A DNA stretch of 64,000 bases, from NCBI GenBank assembly GCA_964243295.1, contig CAXTEJ010000013.1, forward strand, positions 13,982 to 77,981. The letters are read 5' to 3'. The notes under the pieces are model-generated. The model ran no database searches. It was not told the origin of the DNA and was given only the letters and a program-made list of their open reading frames with translations. The stretch is from CAXTEJ01 sp964243295 (lineage in GTDB: Bacteria; Actinomycetota; Actinomycetes; Actinomycetales; Angustibacteraceae). The position numbers and the translations under genes are program-made. This document shows, piece after piece, positions 28,085-40,848 of the stretch; positions within the stretch are counted from its first letter, which is position 1, and the number at the start of each line of letters is the position of its first letter.

Positions 28085-28776
28085 TCAGCCGGCGTCGACC
28101 GCGTCCCGGTCGCGCACGAGGGCGCGCAGGTCGTCGACGCTGACACCGACGAGGGAGTCGCGGACGACGAGCCCGGGCTGCGCCGGAACCGGGCCGAGCG
28201 ACGGCACACCCAGCACGCTCGCGCCTGCCGACAGCCCCGAGGTCACGCCGGTCAGCGAGTCCTCGACCACCACGCAGCCGCCCGGCTCGACGCCCAGGGC
28301 CGCCATGGCCTGCAGGTACGGCGCCGGGTCGGGCTTGGTCGCCGCCACCTCGTCGCCGCAGACGGTGACGTCGAAGCGGTCGGCCCCGATGTGCCGCAGG
28401 ACGATGTCGGTGAGCTCACGGAACGTCGTGGTCACCAGCGCCGTCCGCAGGTCGGTCTCCCCCACCGCGTGCAGCAGCTCGACCGCGCCGGGCCGCCAGT
28501 CCACCGACGTCCGCATCAGGTCGGCGACCCGCGCCTGCAGCCACCGGTCGTCGCCGGCCTGCTCGGCGGCGTCACGCTGCGCACCGACGTCGGCGTACAA
28601 CAGCTGCAGCGCGGTGGGCACGCTCGACCCGGTGATGGCCGCCCGGGCGGTCGTCGACAGGGCGCCGCCCAGCCGGACGGCCAGCTCGTTCAGCGCGACG
28701 TCCCAGTGCCGCTCGGTGTCGACCAGGGTGCCGTCCATGTCGAACAGCACGGCGCGCAGCGTCGCCGGGCCGGCGC

Positions 28777-28780
<4 letters not shown>
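28085..28780 (-). CDS. HAD family hydrolase (beta-phosphoglucomutase-like)
   Basis: A 231-residue HAD phosphatase with a helical cap. Motif I is FDMDGTLVDTE (about residues 13-23), motif II VTTT (about 115), motif III Lys in AATKPDPAPY (about 148) and motif IV EDSLTG (about 172). It would remove phosphate from a small metabolite; the substrate is not predictable. GTG at 28780 overlaps the end of metH by four bases, so it belongs to the metH transcript. Confidence 0.88.
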
Positions 28781-32577
<3,797 letters not shown>

Positions 32578-32650
32578 GAGCTGTCCTTGGTGGGTCGGTC
32601 GAGCGGGGGGCCTCCATGCTCTCACTGCACGGGGCCGGGCCGCGCGGACC

Positions 32651-34015
32651 TCAGCGCCGCCGCGCGCGGCGCTGGCGGGCGACGGCCTCGCGGATCGGCG
32701 GCACGACCACTCCGGCGGCCGCGAGGCGCACCCGCACCAGCCGGCGGGTGCGGATGATGCCAACCAGCCCGATGGCCCAGACGAGGTACTGCACCGACCA
32801 CGCGAGCTTGAAGTCGTCGAGCTCGTACGTCGCCGCGCGCCCCACTCCCCCGCCGCTGCCGCGGGCGTCGAGCACCACGCCGATCGCGAGGATCACGAGC
32901 AGCGAGGCGACGAAGCCGCCGACGTTGACGATGCCGGTGGCCGACCCGAGGCGGGCCGGCGGGTTGAAGGTGCGGGCGTAGTCGAAGCCGATCATCGACC
33001 CCGGGCCGCCGAGCGCGAGCGCCAGCACGAGCAGCACCAGCACCCACAGCGGTGCCCGCCCGGGCCAGGCCAGCACGAGCGTCCAGGCGCCGGCGGTGAC
33101 GGCGAGGATGCCGAGCACCAGCCACGACCGGCGCAGCGGGTGACGCCCGACCAGTCGCCCGAAGACCGGTCCGCAGACCATGCTCGTCAGCACGAACGTC
33201 GTCAGCAGGGCGCTCGCGGCTGTGGTGCTCAGCCCCTCGCCGGACACGAGGAACGGGAAGCCCCACAGCAGCGCGAACACCGTCCCTGAGTACTGGGTGG
33301 TGAAGTGGGTCCACAGCCCCAGCCGGGTGCCCGGGTGCCGGAACGCCGACGCCACCTGCGAGCGCACCTGCGCCCAGCCCACCATCTCGCGGGCGGCCAC
33401 CACCCCCGGTGGCGAGTCGCGCAGCAGCAGCAGCACCGAGACGAAGGCGACACCGCTCGCCGCCGCGGCGGTGAGGTAGGTCGGCGTCCACCCGGCGCCG
33501 TGCAGCAGGTGGGCGAGCGGCACCGCACTCAGGATCTGGCCGAGCTGGCCGGTGAGCCCGGTCAGCTGGGTCATCAGCGGGTTGCGGCCGGCCGGGAACC
33601 ACGCGGTGACCAGCCGCAGGACGCACACGAACGTCATGGCGTCACCAGCCCCGACGAGCACGCGGGCCATGACCGCCCCGGTCAGGGACGTCGACACCGC
33701 CAGCAGGGTCTGACCGAGGCCCATGGTGAGCGCACCGAGCAGGATCAGCCGCTTGGCGCCGTACCGGTCGAGGGCGACGCCGACCGGCACCTGCAGCGCG
33801 GCGTAGACGAGCAGCTGCAGCACCGCGAACGTCGCGAGCACGCTCCCCGAGGCGGAGAAGCGCTCGGCGGCGGCGATGCCCGCGACGCCCAGGGAGGTGC
33901 GCTGCAGCACCGCCACGACGTAGGCGAGGATCGCGACCGACCACACGACCCAGGTCGTGCGGGTGACCGTGAGCGCCCGGTGCGCAGTGGCGACCCGGGC
34001 GCCGGAGGCTGTCAC
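32651..34015 (-). CDS. MFS transporter
   Basis: A 454-residue major facilitator protein with about 12 membrane helices. The loop between helices 2 and 3 reads VALDRYGAKRLILLG, the MFS motif A, and PSYTAT-like repeats are absent, so the substrate class is open. GTG at 34015 begins four bases after the desaturase stop, so the two are co-transcribed; metH follows 74 bases further on. It may export or import a small organic compound; nothing in the neighbourhood identifies it. Confidence 0.85.
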   Translation of the reverse strand: MTASGARVATAHRALTVTRTTWVVWSVAILAYVVAVLQRTSLGVAGIAAAERFSASGSVLATFAVLQLLVYAALQVPVGVALDRYGAKRLILLGALTMGLGQTLLAVSTSLTGAVMARVLVGAGDAMTFVCVLRLVTAWFPAGRNPLMTQLTGLTGQLGQILSAVPLAHLLHGAGWTPTYLTAAAASGVAFVSVLLLLRDSPPGVVAAREMVGWAQVRSQVASAFRHPGTRLGLWTHFTTQYSGTVFALLWGFPFLVSGEGLSTTAASALLTTFVLTSMVCGPVFGRLVGRHPLRRSWLVLGILAVTAGAWTLVLAWPGRAPLWVLVLLVLALALGGPGSMIGFDYARTFNPPARLGSATGIVNVGGFVASLLVILAIGVVLDARGSGGGVGRAATYELDDFKLAWSVQYLVWAIGLVGIIRTRRLVRVRLAAAGVVVPPIREAVARQRRARRR

Positions 34016-34018
34016 GCC

Positions 34019-34954
34019 TCAGCCGGCTCGGGCAGCCTGCTTCTCCTGGTAGGCGGCGCGCTTGTCCTCGAAGCGGGACGCCTGCTGGTCGAGGGTGTCG
34101 AGCAGGGCGGCCAGCTCGTGGCGGGCGCGCTCGCCGTCGGCGCTCAGGTTCTCGCGGTCCCACACCTTCCAGGTGCGCAGCACCGGGGCGAGCACCTCGT
34201 CACGGTGGATGCGCAGGTCGTAGATCCCCGCCATGGCGATCTGCACCGAGCGGCGGCCGAAGTCCTGGATGGTGTGGCCGGGCATCTGGAAGTTCTCGAC
34301 GACGTCGCGCACCGCCTGCAGCGTCTGGTCGGGCGCGATCTCGAACGCCGACGCGAGCAGGTTGCGGTAGAAGACCATGTGCAGGTTCTCGTCCTGGGCG
34401 ATGCGGGCCAGCATCTGCTCGCAGTACGGGTCCTGGGTGTACTTGCCGGTGTTGCGGTGCGAGATGCGGGTGGCGAGCTCCTGGAACGACACGTAGGCCA
34501 CCGAGCGCAGCATCTCGTCGTGGTCCTGGTCGAAGCCGCCGCCCATGTGGATCATGCGCTCGCGCTCGAGCTGCTTGGGGTCGACCGCGCGGGTGACCAG
34601 CAGGTAGTCGCGCAGGGCGATGCCGTGGCGGCCCTCCTCGGCGGTCCAGCGGTCGACCCAGGTGCCCCAGGCGCCGTCGCGGCCGAAGGTGTCGGAGATC
34701 TCGCGGTGGTAGCTCGGGAGGTTGTCCTCGGTGAGCAGGTTGACGATCAGCGCGGTCCGGGCGGTCGGGCTCATCGCCGACTGCTCCTGCGTCCACGGCT
34801 CGCCCTCGAAGATGCCGTCGTAGTTGCGCCCCTGGCTCCACGGCACGTACTCGTGCGGGAACCACTCCTTGGCCTGCTTCTCGTGGCGCTCGAGCTCGCG
34901 CTCGACGACCGGCTCGAGCTCGAGCAGCAGCTGCTGCTGCGTCAGTTCCTTCAC
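34019..34954 (-). CDS. Acyl-ACP desaturase (soluble di-iron)
   Basis: A 311-residue stearoyl-ACP-desaturase-family protein (DesA type) that puts a double bond into an acyl chain using a di-iron centre. Iron ligands are seen in AEEGRHG (about residue 130) and DENLHM (about 197), both E-x-x-H. GTG at 34954 (VKELTQQQ) is preferred because AAGGTGG precedes it; a longer start reads into the operator. Two palindromes directly upstream indicate control by a TetR-type repressor, as is usual for fatty-acid desaturase genes in actinomycetes. Confidence 0.9.
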   Translation of the reverse strand: MKELTQQQLLLELEPVVERELERHEKQAKEWFPHEYVPWSQGRNYDGIFEGEPWTQEQSAMSPTARTALIVNLLTEDNLPSYHREISDTFGRDGAWGTWVDRWTAEEGRHGIALRDYLLVTRAVDPKQLERERMIHMGGGFDQDHDEMLRSVAYVSFQELATRISHRNTGKYTQDPYCEQMLARIAQDENLHMVFYRNLLASAFEIAPDQTLQAVRDVVENFQMPGHTIQDFGRRSVQIAMAGIYDLRIHRDEVLAPVLRTWKVWDRENLSADGERARHELAALLDTLDQQASRFEDKRAAYQEKQAARAG

Positions 34955-34964
34955 CGGGTCCACC

Positions 34965-34994
34965 TTACGGTTGCGTAGGTTACGGATACGTAGG
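34965..34994 (-). promoter_or_regulatory. Tandem TACG-N4-CGTA operators before the desaturase
   Basis: Two adjacent 15-bp repeats, TTACGGTTGCGTAGG (34965-34979) and TTACGGATACGTAGG (34980-34994). Each contains the palindrome TACG-N4-CGTA. They lie 11-40 bases upstream of the desaturase start, a typical TetR-family repressor position. Confidence 0.6.
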
Positions 34995-35079
34995 TAAGTG
35001 TGCCCTGCCGCTGCGTCCCCCGCCACCCTGCCACCAACTCGGCGCGGCGGCGCGCGGTCACGTGGCTAGGCTGCGGCCC

Positions 35080-36717
35080 GTGAGCGCGACCCTGGTGGCC
35101 CGAGCCCTCGCAGCCGGCCACGGCGCGCGCGTGCTGTTCGCCGGACTCGACCTGGTCGTGGCGCCCGGCGACGTCGTGGGGCTGGTCGGCGCCAACGGTG
35201 CGGGCAAGTCGACCCTGCTGCAGCTGCTCGCGGGGCTGCAGCAGGCCGAGCACGGGACGGTGACCCGCAGCCCAGCCACCGCGACGGTGGGCTACCTCCC
35301 GCAGGAGCCCTCCCGGCGTCCGGGCGAGAGCGTGCTGGCGTTCCTCGCGCGGCGCACCGGGGTGACTGCGGCCCAGCATCGGCTCGACGCCGCGACCGAG
35401 GCGCTGGGCGAGAGCCGCCCCGGCGCGGACGACGAGTACGCCGACGCGTTCGACACCTGGCTGGCGCTCGGGTCGGCCGATCTCGACGAGCGCTGCGCGG
35501 CGGTCGCCGCCGACCTCGGCCTCGCGGTCGACCTCCAGGTGCCCATGACCGCGCTGTCGGGCGGGCAGGTCGCGCGCGCGGGCCTGGCCGCGCTGCTGCT
35601 CTCGCGCTACGACGTCTTCCTCCTCGACGAGCCCACCAACGACCTCGACCTTGACGGGCTGGACCGGCTCGAGGCGTTCGTGGCCGGGTTGCGGGCCGCT
35701 ACCGTGCTCGTCAGCCACGACCGCGAGTTCCTGCGCCGCACGGTGACCCAGGTCGTCGAGCTCGACCTCGCCCAGCAGCAGGTGTCGGTCTACGGCGGCG
35801 GCTACGAGGGCTACCTGCGCGAGCGCGAGGTCGCCCGCCAGCGCGCCCGCGCGGCCTACGAGTCGTACGCCGGCACCGTGGACTCACTGACGGCCCGGGC
35901 CCGCATGCAGCGTGGCTGGTCCGACAAGGGCACTCGGCAGGCGCTCGCCAAGGCCACCGACAACGACAAGCACCTGGTGCACAAGGCGCGGCAGTCCTCC
36001 CAGAAGCAAGCGTCGAAGGCCAAGCAGACCGACCGGCTGCTGGAGCGGCTGGACGTCGTGGACGAGCCCCGCAAGGAGTGGGCGCTGCAGCTGTCGATCG
36101 CCGTCGCGCCGCGGGCCGGCGCCGTCGTCGCGACGCTGCGCGGTGCCGTCGCGCGCCGGGGGGACTTCACGCTCGGCCCGGTCGACCTGCAGGTCGACTG
36201 GGGCGACCGCGTCGTGGTGACGGGGGCCAACGGGTCGGGCAAGTCGACGCTGCTGGCGGTGATGCTGGGCCGCCTGCAGCCGGACGCCGGCACCGCGCAG
36301 CTCGGCCCGGGCGTCGTCGTGGGCGAGATCGACCAGGCCCGCGCGGTCGTCGCGGGCGAGCACCGGCTGCTCGATGTCGTCCAGCAGCGGCTGGGCGACC
36401 TGACGCCGGCCGACGTCCGAACGCTGCTGGCGAAGTTCGGCCTGGGCGGCGAGCACGTGCTGCGGCCGGCGAGCACGTTGTCGCCGGGCGAGCGCACCCG
36501 CGCGGGACTGGCGCTGCTGCAGGGCCGCGGGGTGAACCTGCTGGTGCTGGACGAGCCGACCAACCACCTGGACCTGCCCGCGATCGAGCAGCTCGAGCAG
36601 GCGATGGACTCCTTCCCCGGCACGCTCGTGCTGGTGACGCACGACCGGCGGATGCTCGCGGACGTGCGAGCCACCCGCCGGCTGCGTGTCGAGGACGGCG
36701 CCGTCAGCGAGGAGTGA
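35080..36717 (+). CDS. ABC-F family ATP-binding protein
   Basis: A 545-residue protein with two ABC ATPase domains and no membrane part. Walker A: GANGAGKST (about 37) and GANGSGKST (about 382); signatures LSGGQ and LSPGE; Walker B LLDEPTND and VLDEPTNH. The linker (about 255-340) is Lys/Arg/Gln-rich, as in ribosome-binding ABC-F factors. It probably acts on the ribosome in elongation or antibiotic protection, not transport. GTG at 35080 was preferred over one 18 bases earlier because it begins the usual SATLVARALA strand. Confidence 0.88.
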   Translation: MSATLVARALAAGHGARVLFAGLDLVVAPGDVVGLVGANGAGKSTLLQLLAGLQQAEHGTVTRSPATATVGYLPQEPSRRPGESVLAFLARRTGVTAAQHRLDAATEALGESRPGADDEYADAFDTWLALGSADLDERCAAVAADLGLAVDLQVPMTALSGGQVARAGLAALLLSRYDVFLLDEPTNDLDLDGLDRLEAFVAGLRAATVLVSHDREFLRRTVTQVVELDLAQQQVSVYGGGYEGYLREREVARQRARAAYESYAGTVDSLTARARMQRGWSDKGTRQALAKATDNDKHLVHKARQSSQKQASKAKQTDRLLERLDVVDEPRKEWALQLSIAVAPRAGAVVATLRGAVARRGDFTLGPVDLQVDWGDRVVVTGANGSGKSTLLAVMLGRLQPDAGTAQLGPGVVVGEIDQARAVVAGEHRLLDVVQQRLGDLTPADVRTLLAKFGLGGEHVLRPASTLSPGERTRAGLALLQGRGVNLLVLDEPTNHLDLPAIEQLEQAMDSFPGTLVLVTHDRRMLADVRATRRLRVEDGAVSEE

Positions 36718-36976
36718 CGCCCGGCCCGGCGGTGCCGCCGTTCGAGCCTGGGATGTCGGAGGGCTCGGTGGGGTCGGTCGGGTTGGCGGAGCGGCCGCTG
36801 CCGCCGCGACGCTTGTCGACCTCGGCGCGCACGCGGGCCGCGCCCTGGTCGAGCTTGGCGCGGGTGGCGGGGTCCTTGGCGAGCTGCTGCGCCTTGCGCG
36901 TGGCCTGGGAGATGACGCGCTGGCCCTGCGGCGAGCGAGCGAGCCCGGCGAGCTTGCCGAACAGCGAGGAAGCCAT
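36704..36976 (-). CDS. Small conserved actinobacterial protein, 90 residues
   Basis: A 90-residue soluble basic protein: N-terminal MASSLFGKLAGLARSPQGQR, a helical KAQQLAKDPATRAKLDQ middle, and a Gly/Pro/Thr-rich tail. ATG at 36976 has GAAAGGA upstream. Its end overlaps the end of the ABC-F gene by 14 bases on the other strand. Similar short helical proteins are common hypotheticals in actinomycetes; I do not recognise a function. Confidence 0.7.
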   Translation of the reverse strand: MASSLFGKLAGLARSPQGQRVISQATRKAQQLAKDPATRAKLDQGAARVRAEVDKRRGGSGRSANPTDPTEPSDIPGSNGGTAGPGVTPR

Positions 36977-37068
36977 GACGGTCCTTTCGGGTGGGGCTGA
37001 CGGGCGGGGTGAGCCATCCTCTCCCCGGCTCTTCAACGTCAGCAAGGCCTGTGCGGTTCCGCCCAGTC

Positions 37069-37105
37069 GCCCGGGGTGCCGGCCGCGCGGGTCGGCACCC
37101 CGGGC
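37069..37105 (-). terminator. Intrinsic terminator after the aldo/keto reductase
   Basis: A perfect 13-bp stem, GCCCGGGGTGCCG (37069-37081) with CGGCACCCCGGGC (37093-37105), around an 11-base loop, 13 bases past the stop of the gene ending at 37118. Confidence 0.8.
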
Positions 37106-37117
37106 AGACGGGCGCCG

Positions 37118-38152
37118 TCAGCCGGCGCTCGAGCCAGACCAGAGGTTGATGCCCGCCTCGACGGCGTCCTCGTCGATCGCGGCCAGCTCGGCGTCGTCGA
37201 AGTGCAGGTTCGCCGTCGCGGCGACGTTGGCCTCCAGCTGCTCGACGCTGCTGGCGCCGATCAGCACCGAGGTCACACGCGGGTCGCGCAGCGCCCAGGC
37301 CAGAGCCAGCTGCGCCAGCGACTGCCCTCGCGCCGACGCCTTCTCGTGCAGCGCCCGCACGTGCCGCAGCGACTCCTCGGTGATCAGGTCCGGTGACAGC
37401 GACTTGCCCTGGCTGGCGCGCGAGCCCTCGGGCACGCCCTGCAGGTAGCGGTCGGTGAGCATGCCCTGGGCCAGCGGCGAGAACGCGATGCAGCCGACGC
37501 CCTCGGTCTCGAGGGTGTCGAGCAGGCTCTCCTCGATCCAGCGGTTGAGCATCGAGTACGACGGCTGGTGGATGAGCAGCGGCGTGCCCATCTCACGCAG
37601 GATCGAGGCGGCCTCGGCCGTGCGCTCCGGAGAGTACGACGAGATGCCGGCGTACAGCGCCCTGCCCGACCGCACCGCGGTGTCGAGGGCACCCATCGTC
37701 TCCTCGAGCGGGGTCTCGGGGTCGAAGCGGTGGCTGTAGAACACGTCGACGTAGTCGACGCCCATGCGCTGCAGCGACTGGTCGAGGCTCGCGAGCAGGT
37801 ACTTGCGCGAGCCCCACTCGCCGTACGGGCCGGGCCACATGTCGTAGCCGGCCTTCGTCGACAGCACCAGCTCGTCGCGGTAGGGGCGGAAGTCCTGGGC
37901 GAACAGCCGGCCGAAGTTGCTCTCGGCGCCGCCGAAGGGCGGCCCGTAGTTGTTGGCCAGGTCGAAGTGGGTGACGCCGAGGTCGAAGGCGCGCCGCAGG
38001 ATCGCCCGCTGACGCTCCAGCGGGACGTCGTCCCCGAAGTTGTGCCACAAGCCGAGGGACACCGCGGGCAGCTGGAGCCCGCTGCGGCCGGTGCGGCGGT
38101 AGGTCATCGACTCATAGCGGTCGGGAGCGGCCTGGTAGGCAGGAGGGATCAT
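37118..38152 (-). CDS. Aldo/keto reductase (YghZ/Gpr-like)
   Basis: A 344-residue NADPH-dependent reductase of the AKR14 (YghZ) type, recognised from the MxYRRTGRSGLxLPxxSLGLWHNFGD opening. Catalytic Tyr is in ANNYGPP (about 68), Lys in STKAGYDM (about 98), Asp in THFDLAN and His in YSHRFD (about 133). Relatives reduce methylglyoxal or L-glyceraldehyde 3-phosphate. Transcribed alone, ending in a strong terminator. Confidence 0.9.
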   Translation of the reverse strand: MIPPAYQAAPDRYESMTYRRTGRSGLQLPAVSLGLWHNFGDDVPLERQRAILRRAFDLGVTHFDLANNYGPPFGGAESNFGRLFAQDFRPYRDELVLSTKAGYDMWPGPYGEWGSRKYLLASLDQSLQRMGVDYVDVFYSHRFDPETPLEETMGALDTAVRSGRALYAGISSYSPERTAEAASILREMGTPLLIHQPSYSMLNRWIEESLLDTLETEGVGCIAFSPLAQGMLTDRYLQGVPEGSRASQGKSLSPDLITEESLRHVRALHEKASARGQSLAQLALAWALRDPRVTSVLIGASSVEQLEANVAATANLHFDDAELAAIDEDAVEAGINLWSGSSAG

Positions 38153-38206
38153 GCCGCCGATTCTGTCGCGCGCACCTGCGGCGCGCGAACGGCACGGTCA
38201 GGGACG

Positions 38207-38244
38207 CGAGCAGGGCCCCCGCCGTGAGGCGAGGACCCTGCTCG
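38207..38244 (-). terminator. Intrinsic terminator after the cold-shock gene
   Basis: CGAGCAGGG (38207-38215) pairs with CCCTGCTCG (38236-38244); a smaller CGCC/GGCG hairpin sits in the loop. It begins 14 bases past the csp stop. Confidence 0.75.
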
Positions 38245-38258
38245 GAGCCGGGCCGTCC

Positions 38259-38462
38259 TCAGATCGGGACGACGTTCTCCGCCTGCGGGCCCTTGGGGCC
38301 CTGGGTGATCTCGAACTCGACGCGCTGGTTCTCGTCGAGCGAGCGGTAACCCTGGCTCTGGATCGCCGAGTAGTGCACGAAGACGTCGGCGCCGCCGCCG
38401 TCCTGCGCGATGAAGCCGAAACCCTTCTCGGCGTTGAACCACTTCACAGCACCCTGCGCCAT
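38259..38462 (-). CDS. Cold-shock protein (CspA family)
   Basis: A 67-residue OB-fold RNA-binding protein. RNP1 is KGFGFIAQ (about 15-22) and RNP2 VFVHYSAI (about 30-37); the end QAENVVPI is usual for actinobacterial Csps. It melts RNA structure and may be constitutive despite the name. ATG at 38462 has GGAGGAG upstream and a leader of roughly 115 bases from the putative promoter. Confidence 0.95.
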   Translation of the reverse strand: MAQGAVKWFNAEKGFGFIAQDGGGADVFVHYSAIQSQGYRSLDENQRVEFEITQGPKGPQAENVVPI

Positions 38463-38583
38463 GCCGTCTCCTCCAGGGGACGTCCTGCGGCCGACACTGT
38501 GCCGGCCCGATGTGCGGTCCTGCGTTCCACGTTGGAGGCTGTGGCCCTGACGAGCGGAGCCCGTGATCACCGCAGGAGACCGG

Positions 38584-38611
38584 CGGATACGCCACCGGAC
38601 CCCGCAGTCAA
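38584..38611 (-). promoter_or_regulatory. Putative vegetative promoter of the cold-shock gene
   Basis: On the minus strand TTGACT (38611-38606), 16 bases, TATCCG (38589-38584). It is the best match in the 287-base spacer upstream of the cold-shock gene; nothing else recognisable lies there. Confidence 0.4.
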
Positions 38612-38749
38612 CGCGAGTGAACACCCAACTGCAGCGACGACAAGTATGCCACCGGCAGGCCCACGCGCTAGTGGTTCCCACAGGTTGATCCACACGAGCC
38701 GCCGCTGGTCAGCGGCTCGCGGGGGCTCCGTCGAGGTCGGGGGCGTGCC

Positions 38750-39946
38750 TCAGGAGAGCACCCGCAGCCGGACCGTCTCGGACAGCTGCTCGAGCCGCGC
38801 GAGGATCTCGGGGGTGTAGCCGGCGTCGACGTCGGTCACGAGGTAGCCCACCTCACCGCGGGTGCTGAGCGCCTGCGCCTCGACGTTGACGCCGTACTCC
38901 GCGAGCAGCGCGTTGACCTTCGCGAGCACCCCGGGCACGTTGCGGTGCACGTGGGCGAGCCGGTGCCCGCCCGGCCGCCCGCCCGGGGCGATGGTCGGGA
39001 AGTTCACCGACAGCGACGTGCCGCCGCGCTCGGCGTACCCGCGCAGCTTGTCGGACACGAAGCGGCCGATGTCCTGCTGCGCCTCCTCGGTGCTGCCACC
39101 GACGTGCGGGGTGAGGATGACGTTGGCGAGGCCCCGCAGGTCGGACTCGAACGGGTCGCCCTGCCGCTTGGGCTCGAACGGGAAGACGTCGATCGCCGCC
39201 CCCGCGATGTGGCCCGACTCGATGTGCCGGCGCAGCGAGCCGTGGTCGACGACGAACCCGCGCGACATGTTCATGAAGATCGACCGTGGGCGCATGGCCG
39301 CGAACTGCGCCTCCCCGAACAGCTCGGCGTTGCTCGGCCGGCCGTCGACGTGCAGCGAGACGACCTCGGCGGTCGCGAGCAGCTCGGTGAGCGTGCTGCA
39401 GCGGCGGGCGTTGCCCAGCGCCAGCTTGTCCTCGGTGTCGTAGAACACGACGCTCATGCCGAGCGCCTCCGCGAGCACCGACAGCTGCGAGCCGATGTTG
39501 CCGTAGCCCACGATGCCGAGCGTGCGGCCGCGCACCTCGTGTGAGCCCTTGGCGGACTTGTCCCACACGCCGGCGTGCATGGCGGAGTTCTTCTCCATCA
39601 GCCGCCGGGCGAGGGCGATGATCGAGCCGATGGTCACCTCGACCACGCTGCGCGTGTTGGAGTAGGGCGCGTTGAACACCGCGACGCCGTGACCGGTGGC
39701 AGCGGTCAGGTCGATCTGGTTGGTGCCGATGCAGAACGCCCCGATCGCCTGCAGCCGCGGCGCCGACGCGAGCACCTTCTCGGTGACGAAGGTCGTCGAC
39801 CGGATGCCCAGCAGGTCGACCCCGTCGAGCCGCTCGACGAGCTCGGCCTCCTCCAGCGCCCCCCGCATGGTCGCGACGTCGTGGCCGCTGGCACGCAGCA
39901 GCTCGACCGCGACGGGGTGGATGTTCTCCAGCAGCAGTACCTTCAC
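38750..39946 (-). CDS. serA: D-3-phosphoglycerate dehydrogenase
   Basis: A 398-residue enzyme for the first step of serine synthesis, of the shorter E. coli-like type. IGTNQIDL and VFNAPYSNTRSVVE are typical of the substrate domain; the NAD fold has GYGNIGSQ (about 143-150); catalytic His is in TPHVGGSTEEA (about 290). Residues about 325-398 are an ACT domain that could sense serine. GTG at 39946. It is divergent from a spermidine-synthase-like gene and not part of a serine operon. Confidence 0.93.
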   Translation of the reverse strand: MKVLLLENIHPVAVELLRASGHDVATMRGALEEAELVERLDGVDLLGIRSTTFVTEKVLASAPRLQAIGAFCIGTNQIDLTAATGHGVAVFNAPYSNTRSVVEVTIGSIIALARRLMEKNSAMHAGVWDKSAKGSHEVRGRTLGIVGYGNIGSQLSVLAEALGMSVVFYDTEDKLALGNARRCSTLTELLATAEVVSLHVDGRPSNAELFGEAQFAAMRPRSIFMNMSRGFVVDHGSLRRHIESGHIAGAAIDVFPFEPKRQGDPFESDLRGLANVILTPHVGGSTEEAQQDIGRFVSDKLRGYAERGGTSLSVNFPTIAPGGRPGGHRLAHVHRNVPGVLAKVNALLAEYGVNVEAQALSTRGEVGYLVTDVDAGYTPEILARLEQLSETVRLRVLS

Positions 39947-40061
39947 GCCATCTCCCGTGCTCGCCGGTGCTCGGGGCCACGATACGAGGCGTCCGGCCGG
40001 CGGACGCGCGCCGTCCCGCTGCGTGGACGCCGGTGCCCGCGCCCGGCCGTAGCCTCACGGG

Positions 40062-40841
40062 GTGAAGCAGCACCGCGTCACCAGCGGCACCGGCCCGTAC
40101 GTCGAGCCCGACCGTGACGACCCGCGCGGGCTGACCGTCGTCGTCGGCGGCGTGCCGTCGAGCTACGTCCACCTCGACGACCCGCTGCGGCTCGACTTCG
40201 AGTACGTGCGCTGGGCGGGCGACCTGCTGGACGTCGTGCGGCCCGAGGCCGAGCCGCTGCACACCGTGCACGTCGGTGGCGCGGGGTGCACGCTGCCCCG
40301 CTACCTCGCCGCCACGCGCCCCGGCTCGCGCCAGGTGGTGCTGGAGAACGACCCTGCGGTCATCGACCTGGTGCGCGAGACGTTCGGCTTCAGCCGCCGC
40401 AGCGGCTTCCGGCTGCGCGAGGCCGACGGCCTGGCAGGGCTCGCGGCGCTGGCCGACGGGTCGTACGACGCGCTGGTGCGCGACGCCTTCGCCGGCGACA
40501 CGACACCGCACCACCTCACGACCGGGGGGTTCGTCGCCGAGGTCGCGCGGGTGCTGACACCCGCCGGCGTCTACGTCGCCAACGTGGCGGACAAGCCCGG
40601 GCTGGGGCTGGTGCGGCGCGAGGTCGCGACGGCGCTCACGCGGTTTCGTGACGTCGTCCTGGTCGGCGAGACCCAGCACCTGCGCGGGCGGCGCTACGGC
40701 AACGTGCTGCTCGTCGCGTCGCGGGTGCGGCTGCCGGTCGCCGACCTGACCCGCCGGGTGGTCAGCGGGCCGGTGCCGGCGCGCGTGGTGCCGCCGGCCG
40801 ACGTCCGGGCGATGGCGGCGGGGTCGCAGCCGATCGACTGA
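40062..40841 (+). CDS. Spermidine-synthase-like methyltransferase-fold protein
   Basis: A 259-residue protein with the fold of spermidine synthases: VHVGGAGCTLPRYLA (about 68-82) is the cofactor loop and VVLENDPAVIDLVRE (about 90-104) the next strand. The polyamine-site Asp residues are partly kept (LVRDAFAGD, about 140). Such stand-alone proteins are common in actinobacteria and often of unknown substrate, so polyamine synthesis is only one option. It ends seven bases from prcA on the opposite strand. Confidence 0.65.
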   Translation: MKQHRVTSGTGPYVEPDRDDPRGLTVVVGGVPSSYVHLDDPLRLDFEYVRWAGDLLDVVRPEAEPLHTVHVGGAGCTLPRYLAATRPGSRQVVLENDPAVIDLVRETFGFSRRSGFRLREADGLAGLAALADGSYDALVRDAFAGDTTPHHLTTGGFVAEVARVLTPAGVYVANVADKPGLGLVRREVATALTRFRDVVLVGETQHLRGRRYGNVLLVASRVRLPVADLTRRVVSGPVPARVVPPADVRAMAAGSQPID

Positions 40842-40848
40842 CCGGCTG

